From contig JAZSBO010000008.1 in assembly GCA_045602425.1 (NCBI GenBank), positions 1 to 35,175 on the forward strand: DNA of 35,175 bases, given 5' to 3'. The notes under the pieces were generated by a model that worked only from the letters and a program-made list of their open reading frames with translations, was not told the origin of the DNA and ran no database searches. Source of the DNA: RGIG9608 sp045602425. Lineage in GTDB: Bacteria; Bacteroidota; Bacteroidia; Bacteroidales; Paludibacteraceae. The position numbers were made by a program, and so were the translations under genes. This document shows, one piece after another, positions 16,171 to 24,952 of this stretch. How positions within the stretch are numbered: the stretch's first letter is position 1; each line of letters starts with the position of its first letter.

Positions 16171-16475
16171 GCCTCGCCTGTACCAAAAGATATCGGTGGA
16201 ATATTTGTTTTTTGCTCCAAACGAATTTGACCAAATTGCGATTCGTATCTCACGATATTATCTTGTAATGCTCCTAAAAGTCGCTTTGCATGTTCAGGTG
16301 TTAATACAATTCTTGACTGAACGGTTGGATTTGGAATGCCCGGCAAAATCAATGTAAAATCGACAATAAACTCCGACGCTGAATGTGAAATTATAGCAAG
16401 ATTTGAATAAGTTCCTCTTGCTACGTCTTCGGGAAGTGTAATGTTTGGCATTCCGTTGTTTTTATTTTTTTCCAT
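16167..16475 (-). CDS. DUF3467 family protein
   Basis: 102 residues, soluble. It resembles the DUF3467 family of small Bacteroidota proteins, with the characteristic SEFIVDFTLILPG and VQSRIVLTPEHAKRLLGALQDNI segments. Function is unknown. I chose the ATG at 16475 because the longer TTG-start version begins inside the TATCTTTG promoter box at 16491-16498. The gene sits just downstream of the TonB-dependent receptor but has its own promoter. Confidence 0.85.
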   Translation of the reverse strand: MEKNKNNGMPNITLPEDVARGTYSNLAIISHSASEFIVDFTLILPGIPNPTVQSRIVLTPEHAKRLLGALQDNIVRYESQFGQIRLEQKTNIPPISFGTGEA

Positions 16476-16490
16476 AACCTTATATTTTTT

Positions 16491-16498
16491 CAAAGATA
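16491..16498 (-). promoter_or_regulatory. -7 box (TATCTTTG) of the DUF3467 gene
   Basis: On the minus strand TATCTTTG matches TAnnTTTG. It lies about 16 bp before the chosen ATG and only some 15 bp after the receptor stop codon, giving the DUF3467 gene independent transcription. Confidence 0.65.
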
Positions 16499-16512
16499 CA
16501 AAGAATCTTTTT

Positions 16513-18819
16513 CTACAGCGAAAATTTTACTCCAAAGAAATAACTACGAGGTAAACTTGGTCCGTACATATAACCTCCATCACGATCGGCCCCTTGGTCA
16601 AAATCCTTTTGGAAACTATTCAAAATATTTTGGATGCCCGCATTTAGTTGCAACGTAGCGTTGTTACCCAAACGAATATCGTAAGCCACCTTAAAGTTCA
16701 TATCGAAAAAAGCTGGTGTTAAAAATTCTTCATCGTGTTCAATATAGCCTGCACAGTGTTGTACCCACATACGACCGGTATAAGTGGTTGAAGTCGAAAG
16801 ACTTAATCCTCTGATGGGTAGATAACTTAACGTAAAATATCCGTAGGAATTTGGCGAACGAAACATTTCACGGCCTGTTTTACGACGGCAAATCATATTT
16901 TCGTCTTCGCTCCAACCCCATTCAGGTTTATCATATAGACTTTGTTGAAGCGTTGCCCCCAACTGAATGTTCCATTTCACACTTGGCACTACACGTGCTT
17001 CGAGGCTCACTCCATAAACCATTGCACCAGATCCATTTCGTCGTTCATAATTCAAAGAATTCTCGTCGCCACCAATTTGCTCAAGAATAAATACATCTTG
17101 CAATTTTGTAAAAAATCCATCTATCAAAAAGTTAGTTTGAACCTTGCCAAACTTTTTATAAAAATCGGCGGAAAGATTTACTGCGTGCGACGTTTCTGGC
17201 TTCAAATTAGAAGCATTGCTTACAAATGAACTTTTGCCACCAACGGCCGTTATATGCAAATCTTCGTCAAAAATTTGAGGGGCACGAAAACCCATCGCAT
17301 AACCAGTGCGAAGGCTTACCCATTCCGCTGGATTGTAACGCAGATTTACACGAGGACTGAAAATTGGTATTTTTATCATGCTATGTTTATCCATTCGTAA
17401 CCCAAGAAGAAAAGTCCATTGAGAGTTTTTCCACTCGTTTTGAGCAAATGCACTATAAGTAAAAACCTCTTGCTGCAAATCGTGGCGATGGCTGATAGTT
17501 TCATCATGCAAAGAGTTGTAATTAACCTCTGCACCTACAGTTAGTTCTGCGGGGAGAAACCAACATTTCGCCATACTATAAACATATTGAATTCCTCCAA
17601 CAATTGTCAAATCATTGGTTGTTCCATAGGCATTTGGATCTTGATGTGTACCATAATAGCTATCACGATGTACGTGTTGCGTAGATGCATAAACACCTAT
17701 ACGATGTTTGTAATCACTCGTAAACCAATCGAATTTCAAACCACCGCTATTAACAAAATGCTCCGTTTGCTCGGCAACGTTGGCGCGGTCAGCAGGCAAC
17801 ATCAAACTGTCACCACCTCGACGAAACTCGTAAGAATTGTGATATTCCAACGAAAGTTTCGATTGCAATGATGTTTTGAAAAAACAATTTACTCCCAAAT
17901 TATGACTACTAAGTTTTCCTATTTCTGTAAAACCATCGCCATCATGGTCGTAACCTTGACGTTGTGTGGCACTACCATAAAGACTTGCTCCGTAGCGTCC
18001 GTTATTAGACACCAATACAGCATTCACTCCTGTATTCACATCGGCTTTTCTCCCGTTTATCAAAGTTGTGTTATTGCTTACGCTTACACTGTTGTTCAAC
18101 GGCTCTTTAGTAATGATGTTGATTGTTCCTGCAATAGCATTTGCACCAAAAAGTGCCGAACCACCACCTCGAACCACCTCTACACGTTCAATCATATTTG
18201 TCGGGATTTGTTCCAATCCGTAAACTCCAGCCAAAGCACTAAAAATAGGGCGACTATTGATAAGAATCTGTGTGTAAGGTCCGTCCATTCCATTGATTCT
18301 AACTTGTGTAAAACCACAGTTTTGGCAATTGTTTTCTACTCGAACACCAGGCTGAAAATTCAACCCTTGAGCCAAACAAGATGCGTTATTCAACTCAAAC
18401 ACTTTTGGCGTAAGCACATTAACAATATTAGAAGCCTCGCGACGTTTCACCTCTCCACGATTGGTGCTTACCACCACATTGTCCAACAAAATGGCATCTT
18501 CTTCCATCTCAAAATCAATTTCTTGAGTAGCTCCCATTTCTATAGAAATGTTTTTTGTAATAGTAGAATATCCCATTGAACTAACTACCATTTCGTAATT
18601 TCCTTCAGGCAAATTTTTCAAAAAATAATGTCCCGAGGCATCAGTGGTGGTTCCAATGGTTGTTCCTTTGATCATTATATTTACAAAACTTAAATGTTCA
18701 TTCGTGCTTTTATCTATTACATGGCCAACAATATGAGCATCGGATTCAGTTTTCTCGGCAGCACAAATAGAATTAAAAGCAATTGTGCATAAAACCAATA
18801 ATAAGTATATTTTTTTCAT
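16513..18819 (-). CDS. TonB-dependent outer-membrane receptor
   Basis: 768 residues. A signal peptide (MKKIYLLLVLCTIAFNSICA) leads a carboxypeptidase-regulatory-like domain at about 27-110 (IVGHVIDKSTNEHLSFVNIM). A plug domain then carries IERVEVVRGGGSALFGANAI, and a 22-strand type barrel ends in an aromatic-terminated strand (PRSYFFGVKFSL). It looks like the ferrienterochelin/colicin-receptor class rather than a SusC-type glycan importer, and no SusD partner is adjacent. Near the start of the plug a CxxC pair occurs in NNCQNCGF. The substrate could be heme, a siderophore, cobalamin or a metal; I cannot tell which. It stands alone with its own promoter. Confidence 0.9.
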   Translation of the reverse strand: MKKIYLLLVLCTIAFNSICAAEKTESDAHIVGHVIDKSTNEHLSFVNIMIKGTTIGTTTDASGHYFLKNLPEGNYEMVVSSMGYSTITKNISIEMGATQEIDFEMEEDAILLDNVVVSTNRGEVKRREASNIVNVLTPKVFELNNASCLAQGLNFQPGVRVENNCQNCGFTQVRINGMDGPYTQILINSRPIFSALAGVYGLEQIPTNMIERVEVVRGGGSALFGANAIAGTINIITKEPLNNSVSVSNNTTLINGRKADVNTGVNAVLVSNNGRYGASLYGSATQRQGYDHDGDGFTEIGKLSSHNLGVNCFFKTSLQSKLSLEYHNSYEFRRGGDSLMLPADRANVAEQTEHFVNSGGLKFDWFTSDYKHRIGVYASTQHVHRDSYYGTHQDPNAYGTTNDLTIVGGIQYVYSMAKCWFLPAELTVGAEVNYNSLHDETISHRHDLQQEVFTYSAFAQNEWKNSQWTFLLGLRMDKHSMIKIPIFSPRVNLRYNPAEWVSLRTGYAMGFRAPQIFDEDLHITAVGGKSSFVSNASNLKPETSHAVNLSADFYKKFGKVQTNFLIDGFFTKLQDVFILEQIGGDENSLNYERRNGSGAMVYGVSLEARVVPSVKWNIQLGATLQQSLYDKPEWGWSEDENMICRRKTGREMFRSPNSYGYFTLSYLPIRGLSLSTSTTYTGRMWVQHCAGYIEHDEEFLTPAFFDMNFKVAYDIRLGNNATLQLNAGIQNILNSFQKDFDQGADRDGGYMYGPSLPRSYFFGVKFSL

Positions 18820-18837
18820 CTATTTAGAATTTTTCTG

Positions 18838-18845
18838 CAAAAATA
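18838..18845 (-). promoter_or_regulatory. -7 box (TATTTTTG) of the TonB receptor gene
   Basis: Reads TATTTTTG on the minus strand, 18 bp before the receptor ATG. No Fur-like palindrome was recognised around it. Confidence 0.6.
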
Positions 18846-18936
18846 GGCAAGCACAATTATGTTTACAATCGCAAGAAGTAGGTATTTTTCATATCTAAAT
18901 CACAATTATAAGGTAGAGTATATCATTACGATTTTT

Positions 18937-18944
18937 TACCTTTG
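18937..18944 (+). promoter_or_regulatory. -7 box (TACCTTTG) of the ABC-F gene
   Basis: TACCTTTG lies 17 bp before the ATG at 18962. It is divergent from the receptor promoter about 90 bp away. Confidence 0.75.
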
Positions 18945-18961
18945 CACATAAAGAAAAGTGT

Positions 18962-20893
18962 ATGATTTCGGTAGAACAATTAAGTGTAGAATTCAGTGGG
19001 ACATCGTTGTTTGATGGCATTTCTTTTTTAGTTAATGACAAAGACAAAATTGCATTAGTAGGGAAAAACGGAGTAGGCAAAAGCACTCTCTTGAAAATTT
19101 TTGCAGGACTGCAGCAACCTTCAAAAGGGAAGATTACTCTACCAAAAGACATAACCATTGGTTATTTGCCACAAACTATGATTCATGACAACAACACTAC
19201 CGTTGTACAAGAAGTAGAAAAAGCTTTTTTTGAAATAAAAAAATTGGAGCAACACATCACTGCTCTATCACAAGAATTATCAGAACGAACTGACTACGAA
19301 TCAGCAGAATACACTTCTCTAATCGATCAACTGACACAGGCCAACGAACATTTACAGATAATGAACGATGGAAATTTCAATGCCGAAATCGAAAAAATCT
19401 TGATAGGATTAGGTTTTGCTCGTCCCGATTTCAATCGTCAATGTAGCGAATTCAGTGGAGGTTGGCGTATGCGTATCGAATTAGCAAAAATATTGCTTCA
19501 ACGCCCTGATGTTCTTCTACTTGATGAGCCAACAAATCACCTTGATATAGAATCCATTCAGTGGCTCGAGACTTTCCTAACACAACACAACGGAGCAGTA
19601 ATTTTGGTTTCGCACGACCGTGCATTTCTTGATGCTGTAACAAAAAGAACTATCGAAATTTCATTAGGAAAAATCTACGACTACAACGCCTCTTATTCTA
19701 AATATGTACAATTGCGAAAAGAACGCCGCGAACAACAAATACGTGCATATGAGAATCAACAGAAAATGATTCAAGACACCGAAGATTTTATTGAACGTTT
19801 TCGATACAAAGCCACAAAATCGGTACAAGTACAAAGCAGGATAAAACAACTAAACAAACTCGAACGTATCGAAGTAGATTTGGAAGACAACTCACAGTTA
19901 CGACTAAAATTTCCACCCGCTCCACGTTCGGGAAGTTATCCCGTCAGTATCGAAAATCTATCGAAATCATTCGGCAATCATTTAGTATTTTCCAACGTAG
20001 AATTCACCATAAAACGTGGCGAAAAAGTTGCTTTTGTAGGAAAAAATGGTGAGGGGAAATCCACACTCGTGAAATGTATTATGCAACAACTCAACTACGA
20101 TGGAATTTTAACCATAGGACACAACGTAAAAATTGGTTACTTTGCTCAAAATCAAGCAAGCCTGCTTGACGAGAATTTGACCGTTTTTGAAACTATCGAC
20201 CATGTTGCCGTTGGCGATATTCGCTTAAAAATACGAGATATTTTAGGTGCTTTTATGTTTGGTGGTGAGGCTTCGGACAAAAAAGTAAAAGTACTTTCGG
20301 GTGGAGAACGTAGCCGTTTAGCAATGATTCGACTACTATTAGAACCCGTCAATTTGCTGATTCTTGATGAGCCAACAAATCACCTCGATATGCGATCGAA
20401 AGATGTGTTAAAAGAGGCTTTGCAGGCATTTGACGGAACAGCGATCATTGTTTCGCACGATCGTGATTTTCTTGATGGTTTGGTCGATAAAGTATATGAA
20501 TTTGGAGATGGAAAAGTAAAAGAGCATCTTGGAGGCATCTACGATTTTCTTCATAGCAAGAAAATTGAAAACCTCCAAGAATTAGAAAAAACAAAAATAG
20601 CAGAAACTGCTATTATAACAACAGAATACACATCAGCATCGAAACTCAACTACGAAGCCTCGAAAGAACTCAATCGAAAAATACGCAAGCAAGAGAAACT
20701 TATTGCCGAAACCGAAACTATCATTGCCAATTTAGAAGCAGAAATAGCCGACTTAGAAATAAAATTACAAAACCCAGATTTTGCTGCCGACAGCACAAAT
20801 TTTGCTCTCTACGAAAAGAAAAAACACAACTTAGAGCAAAAAATGTACGAATGGGAACTGCTTAACGAAGAGCTGGAAACGCTACAAAAATAA
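18962..20893 (+). CDS. ABC-F family ATPase
   Basis: 643-residue soluble protein with two ABC ATPase domains and no membrane segments. Domain 1 has Walker A GKNGVGKS, signature SGGWRMRIE and Walker B VLLLDEPTNHLD. Domain 2 has GKNGEGKS, LSGGERSRLAM and LLILDEPTNHLD. A charged interdomain linker (about 240-320) and a C-terminal coiled coil (about 560-643) complete the ABC-F layout, closest to the Uup/YheS-like group. Such proteins bind the ribosomal E site and relieve stalls, or protect against ribosome-targeting antibiotics. A housekeeping role seems more likely given the chromosomal context. The gene stands alone between its promoter and a hairpin terminator. Confidence 0.93.
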   Translation: MISVEQLSVEFSGTSLFDGISFLVNDKDKIALVGKNGVGKSTLLKIFAGLQQPSKGKITLPKDITIGYLPQTMIHDNNTTVVQEVEKAFFEIKKLEQHITALSQELSERTDYESAEYTSLIDQLTQANEHLQIMNDGNFNAEIEKILIGLGFARPDFNRQCSEFSGGWRMRIELAKILLQRPDVLLLDEPTNHLDIESIQWLETFLTQHNGAVILVSHDRAFLDAVTKRTIEISLGKIYDYNASYSKYVQLRKERREQQIRAYENQQKMIQDTEDFIERFRYKATKSVQVQSRIKQLNKLERIEVDLEDNSQLRLKFPPAPRSGSYPVSIENLSKSFGNHLVFSNVEFTIKRGEKVAFVGKNGEGKSTLVKCIMQQLNYDGILTIGHNVKIGYFAQNQASLLDENLTVFETIDHVAVGDIRLKIRDILGAFMFGGEASDKKVKVLSGGERSRLAMIRLLLEPVNLLILDEPTNHLDMRSKDVLKEALQAFDGTAIIVSHDRDFLDGLVDKVYEFGDGKVKEHLGGIYDFLHSKKIENLQELEKTKIAETAIITTEYTSASKLNYEASKELNRKIRKQEKLIAETETIIANLEAEIADLEIKLQNPDFAADSTNFALYEKKKHNLEQKMYEWELLNEELETLQK

Positions 20894-20895
20894 AA

Positions 20896-20925
20896 GAAGC
20901 GGAACATAAGTTTGTATTCTGCTTC
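20896..20925. terminator. Hairpin between convergent ABC-F and transglutaminase-like genes
   Basis: GAAGCGGAA (20896-20904) pairs with TTCTGCTTC (20917-20925), nine base pairs with one G-U in the plus-strand RNA, around a 12-nt loop. It lies three bases after the ABC-F stop and before the convergent gene's stop. A T run follows about ten bases later on the plus strand. It is a plausible but imperfect terminator. Confidence 0.5.
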
Positions 20926-20961
20926 CTTATTAGCATTTTTTGGTTAATCATCATCATCTGT

Positions 20962-22203
20962 TTAAGGCCTTTCTGCCCAGTAGTAGTCGGCAGTAGAAAC
21001 TGTAGGCAGAGCCGTATAAGCTTTATCGCCTATATTCTCGTTGGTGCCACCTGTGCCTTCGTAGTTATAACTTGCCGAAAAAGAATCGGTTCCAAGCAAA
21101 AAATCACGATAACCGCAAATGCCAGGGAACCCTCCATCGCCCGTCACGTCCATCAAGTACCATACATCGTCCACCTCCGTAAGGTTCCACGCGTGGTTGC
21201 CCCACGTTTCGGGGTCGGAGGAGGTCATCATCGAGCCTGTGATATATACACACTTCAGCCCCACACGCTGGCAAAGCAACAAATAAGCACGTGCAAAACC
21301 TTCGCAAACGGCTTTTCGGGTGATAAAAGGACCTGTAATGTCGCCACTATTTGCGTTGCTCACACCTCCATAATCGGCCCAATCGATAAATCCGTCGTGA
21401 ATGATTTTTGTTTTTTCGAACTCAGAAGAAGACGGCGTAATCTGCTTTGTGATAGAATCGCAAGCGGCATTGATTTGAGCCATTTCCGAAGCATAACTCT
21501 CTGGTGTGCAAGAGCTTTTCACACGCAAGAAATATTGATAAGTATTGTAATCGTAACGATAAATATAGTTTACCAAAACGTACGTTTCGGGCACATCTTT
21601 GATGATAAGATTCGTGAGCTTCATTACCTTATTCTGGTCAACCGTCATTCCCTGTGAATAAAAATCCAAATAAACCCGATGGTAAATATCCGAATAGGTT
21701 GTAGCATTGTTTTCAAAAGCCAAAATTTGTTTCAACATATAATTATAAATGGCCTTATCAGCATCGTTCAATTCCGAATATCCATGCCTATAAACCGACT
21801 CTCCATTGGCAATAACAGTGATGGCACATGTGGTTTGCTTACCTCCAGCAGTGGCAGTTATAGTTGCCGATCCTGCCGTCAAAGCAGAAACTTTTCCGTC
21901 GGCATCGACCGAAGCAACAGAATTGTTGCTACTTGTCCAAACCACTACGGGCAGAGTCTCGCCTTCGTATTCGACACTTGCTTGCAAGGCAAAAGCATCA
22001 CCTTGCAAAAGTCCGATTGCCGTTCTATTAAGCGAAATAGAAGTAACATGAATATCTACTTTTTTAGAAAATTTAATACTATCAACATCAGCCAAAGCAT
22101 AAGAAACTACACTCCCATCTCTTTTGAATAAAAGAAGCGAATCTTGAGCTAAAGCTGAAAACACGAACAACATTGCCGAAAGTGAAACAAACAATTTTTT
22201 CAT
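20962..22203 (-). CDS. Secreted BIG2 and transglutaminase-like domain protein
   Basis: 413 residues from the ATG at 22203, 19 bp after the rho stop; an ATG at 22233 overlaps rho and would bury the signal peptide. Signal peptide MKKLFVSLSAMLFVFSALAQ is followed by a short domain (LFKRDGSVVSYALADVDSIKF) common at the start of Bacteroidota surface proteins. A BIG2 immunoglobulin-like domain (about 45-135, TSSNNSVASVDADGKVSAL) comes next. A transglutaminase/protease-like domain has the Cys-His-Asp triad in KAVCEGFARAYL, GNHAWN and YLMDVTGDGG. The role may be cysteine protease, transpeptidase or non-enzymatic; the substrate is unknown. The 3' half is visibly richer in G+C than neighbouring genes, which may mean later acquisition. 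Confidence 0.87.
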   Translation of the reverse strand: MKKLFVSLSAMLFVFSALAQDSLLLFKRDGSVVSYALADVDSIKFSKKVDIHVTSISLNRTAIGLLQGDAFALQASVEYEGETLPVVVWTSSNNSVASVDADGKVSALTAGSATITATAGGKQTTCAITVIANGESVYRHGYSELNDADKAIYNYMLKQILAFENNATTYSDIYHRVYLDFYSQGMTVDQNKVMKLTNLIIKDVPETYVLVNYIYRYDYNTYQYFLRVKSSCTPESYASEMAQINAACDSITKQITPSSSEFEKTKIIHDGFIDWADYGGVSNANSGDITGPFITRKAVCEGFARAYLLLCQRVGLKCVYITGSMMTSSDPETWGNHAWNLTEVDDVWYLMDVTGDGGFPGICGYRDFLLGTDSFSASYNYEGTGGTNENIGDKAYTALPTVSTADYYWAERP

Positions 22204-22222
22204 TATTGCTAATTTTTCAAAA

Positions 22223-23824
22223 TTAATCACCATTCATTGAAATAAGAAACTCTTCGTTGGAGATTGTATTTTCCATACGTTTTTTCACAAATTCCATTGC
22301 TTCTACAGAATTCATATCAGCTAAATAACTGCGAAGTACCCACATACGATTAAGTGTTTCGGGATTTTGCAACAAATCATCGCGACGTGTACTCGAAGCC
22401 ATAATATCAACAGCAGGGAAAACTCGTTTGTTCGACAATTTACGATCGAGCTGCAATTCCATATTTCCTGTTCCTTTAAATTCTTCGAAAATAACTTCGT
22501 CCATTTTTGACCCTGTTTCTGTAAGAGCAGTAGCAAGAATAGTAAGTGATCCTCCTTTCTCAACATTACGAGCAGCTCCAAAAAATCGTTTGGGTTTTTG
22601 CAATGCATTAGCATCAACACCACCCGAAAGCACTTTACCCGAAGCAGGTTGCACAGTATTATACGCACGTGCTAAGCGAGTTATCGAATCGAGAAGAATT
22701 ACCACATCGTGCCCACATTCTACTAAACGTTTTGCTTTTTCGTGAACAATATTAGCCACTTTTACATGTTTATCAGCAGGCTCGTCGAAAGTAGAAGCAA
22801 TCACTTCGGCATTTACACTTCGTGCCATATCTGTTACCTCCTCAGGACGTTCATCGATAAGCAAAACAATCATATACACCTCTGGATGATTGTGAGCAAT
22901 AGCATTAGCAATTTCCTTCAGTAAAACGGTTTTTCCCGTTTTTGGTTGTGCTACAATCAAACCACGTTGCCCTTTCCCAATGGGTGAAAACAAATCAACA
23001 ATACGCAATGACAAATTGCTGTTATGTCCTTTAGTTAAATCAAATTTCTCGTCGGGAAATATTGGTGTCAAATGTTCAAAAGGGACTCTATCACGTACAA
23101 ATTCAGGCGAACGGCCATTGATTGTATCAACTTTTACTAAAGGGAAATATTTTTCTCCATCGCGTGGCAAGCGGATTGAACCGACAACCATATCACCAGT
23201 TTTTAAGCCAAGCAATTTGATTTGCGATTGCGATACATAAATATCATCAGGTGAAGAAAAATAATTGTAGTCCGACGAGCGTAAAAAGCCATATCCATCA
23301 GGCATTATTTCAAGCGTGCCTTGTCCTTTCAGTAAATTATCAAAATCGTAACGTGGAGTTTCTACTTTAGAGGTAGGTTGTTCTAGTTCTTTTTGCGGTT
23401 CAGTTTGAGGAGCTTCCGCAGTAGCCTTTTCTTTGTTTTCTTTAACCTTTTTCGAAGATGTTTTTTTCTTCTCTTCATTAATCTGTTTAACCATCGGTTG
23501 TGGTGGTTCTTGTGCCTCTTCTTTTGGTGGTTCTATTTCTATAATTTTACTCTCTTCTTTCGGTTGTGGATTCAAGGCATATTCTTTCTTTTGCGACTCT
23601 TTCTCTGCATCTAATAACTCCTCTACAACGACCTTTTTTGTTATAATACGTGCTCGCTTTTTCCGTGGAGCAACTTCTTTGGGAGGCATAATGGCCTGCT
23701 GATCTAATACTGCATAAATTAACTCTTGCTGCGAAGCCGAGTCTTTGATTTTCAAGCCCATATCACGAGCAATCGACTGCAATTCTTCCAGCGTTTTTTC
23801 TTCTAATTGCTGAATGTTGTACAT
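22223..23824 (-). CDS. rho: Transcription termination factor Rho
   Basis: 533 residues, about 110 longer than E. coli Rho. The N-terminal Rho_N helical domain (1-46) is followed by a low-complexity stretch rich in Lys, Glu, Pro and Gln (about 47-157). A cold-shock-like RNA-binding domain (GTLEIMPDGYGFLRSSDYNY) and the RecA-like ATPase core come next. The core has Walker A QPKTGKT, Walker B VVILLDSITRLARAYN, the Q-loop/secondary channel region and the R-loop. The insert matches the disordered region of Bacteroides Rho, which is reported to drive phase separation in B. thetaiotaomicron. The transglutaminase-like gene lies 19 bp downstream on the same strand and may be read through. Confidence 0.96.
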   Translation of the reverse strand: MYNIQQLEEKTLEELQSIARDMGLKIKDSASQQELIYAVLDQQAIMPPKEVAPRKKRARIITKKVVVEELLDAEKESQKKEYALNPQPKEESKIIEIEPPKEEAQEPPQPMVKQINEEKKKTSSKKVKENKEKATAEAPQTEPQKELEQPTSKVETPRYDFDNLLKGQGTLEIMPDGYGFLRSSDYNYFSSPDDIYVSQSQIKLLGLKTGDMVVGSIRLPRDGEKYFPLVKVDTINGRSPEFVRDRVPFEHLTPIFPDEKFDLTKGHNSNLSLRIVDLFSPIGKGQRGLIVAQPKTGKTVLLKEIANAIAHNHPEVYMIVLLIDERPEEVTDMARSVNAEVIASTFDEPADKHVKVANIVHEKAKRLVECGHDVVILLDSITRLARAYNTVQPASGKVLSGGVDANALQKPKRFFGAARNVEKGGSLTILATALTETGSKMDEVIFEEFKGTGNMELQLDRKLSNKRVFPAVDIMASSTRRDDLLQNPETLNRMWVLRSYLADMNSVEAMEFVKKRMENTISNEEFLISMNGD

Positions 23825-24049
23825 ATAAAAAAATTATAATTTTTTGGAACTCTTTCGATTTTCATGTTCCGATCAAAAAATATTTAAAGATTGATTAAGA
23901 AAATTCCAAGAATGAGAAACGAATTTCTTTGTCGCAAAGATAGTTATTGTTTTTAATAAACATAAAAAAACAGTAGCTTTTTTCGACTATTTGTATGAAG
24001 TAAATAAATAAATACCTTTGCAAGGTTATTAAACTAATAAAAAATCTAT
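23825..24049. promoter_or_regulatory. Divergent rho/fabD promoter region
   Basis: 225-bp gap. For fabD, TACCTTTG is at 24013-24020, 29 bp before the ATG. For rho, TATCTTTG (minus strand) is at 23935-23942, implying a leader of about 105 nt. Inside that leader GGAAC (23846-23850) and GTTCC (23866-23870) can form a weak hairpin followed on the minus strand by A residues. Rho often controls its own leader; I cannot show that here. Confidence 0.6.
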
Positions 24050-24919
24050 ATGAAAGCTTATGTTTTCCCTGGTCAAGGAGCTCAATTCGTAGGTATGGGC
24101 AAAAACCTTTACGATTCATCTGATTTAGCAAAAACACTTTTCGAACAAGCTAACGATATTCTTGGATTTCGCATTACAGACATCATGTTCAATGGGCAAG
24201 ATGAAGATTTAAAACAGACAAATGTAACACAACCTTCAGTGTTTTTACACTCCGTTATTTCGGCATTAGTTTTAGGGGACAAATTTTGTCCTGATATGGT
24301 TGCAGGTCATTCGTTAGGAGAATTTTCAGCATTGGTTGCCGCCAAAGTTTTGTCCTTCGAAGACGGGTTAAACCTTGTAGCAACACGTGCTTTAGCTATG
24401 CAGAAAGCTTGCGAAACGAATCAAGGGACAATGGCAGCTATCATCAACCTCGACAATGAAACAATAGAAAAGACTTTAAAAACAATTGATGGTATTGTAG
24501 TTCCAGCCAACTACAATAGCCCCAGTCAATTAGTAATTTCAGGGTCAAAGGAAGCAATTGACGTTGCTTGCGAAAAACTAAAAGAAGCAGGAGCAAGACG
24601 CACATTAAAACTTCCTGTTGGAGGAGCATTTCATTCACCTTTAATGGAACCTGCACGAACTGAATTAGAGAAAGCTATTTTAACTACTACATACAATACT
24701 CCTATTTGCCCTGTTTACCAGAATGTGGATGCAAAACCACACACAAACCCCGATGAACTAAAAGCAAACTCTATAGCACAACTCACAGGACCTGTTCGAT
24801 GGTCGCAAAGTGTAGAAAATATGATTGCCGATGGAGCAACTTATTTCAAAGAACTTGGTCCAGGGCAAGTGCTACAAGGGCTGATTAGAAAAATAAATCG
24901 CGAGGTAACGGCCGAATAA
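24050..24919 (+). CDS. fabD: Malonyl-CoA:ACP transacylase (FabD)
   Basis: 289 residues, the normal FabD length. It transfers malonyl from CoA to acyl carrier protein for fatty acid synthesis in the cytoplasm. The oxyanion loop FPGQGAQFVGMG is at the N-terminus. The active-site serine is Ser88 in GHSLGEFSAL. The second catalytic residue is the His in GGAFHSPLM, and the Arg that binds the malonyl carboxylate lies in VATRALAMQKA. A plsC gene follows after 33 bp, then two membrane-related genes, so the operon links fatty acid supply to envelope lipid assembly. Confidence 0.96.
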   Translation: MKAYVFPGQGAQFVGMGKNLYDSSDLAKTLFEQANDILGFRITDIMFNGQDEDLKQTNVTQPSVFLHSVISALVLGDKFCPDMVAGHSLGEFSALVAAKVLSFEDGLNLVATRALAMQKACETNQGTMAAIINLDNETIEKTLKTIDGIVVPANYNSPSQLVISGSKEAIDVACEKLKEAGARRTLKLPVGGAFHSPLMEPARTELEKAILTTTYNTPICPVYQNVDAKPHTNPDELKANSIAQLTGPVRWSQSVENMIADGATYFKELGPGQVLQGLIRKINREVTAE

Positions 24920-24952
24920 TATCTTTTTTGAATACTAAAAACGAAAAAAGAG

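Noticed and set aside
17902..18579. 225-residue plus-strand frame inside the TonB receptor gene
   Set aside because: It is antisense to a complete, well-supported receptor and its translation is rich in Cys, His and Ser without a domain.
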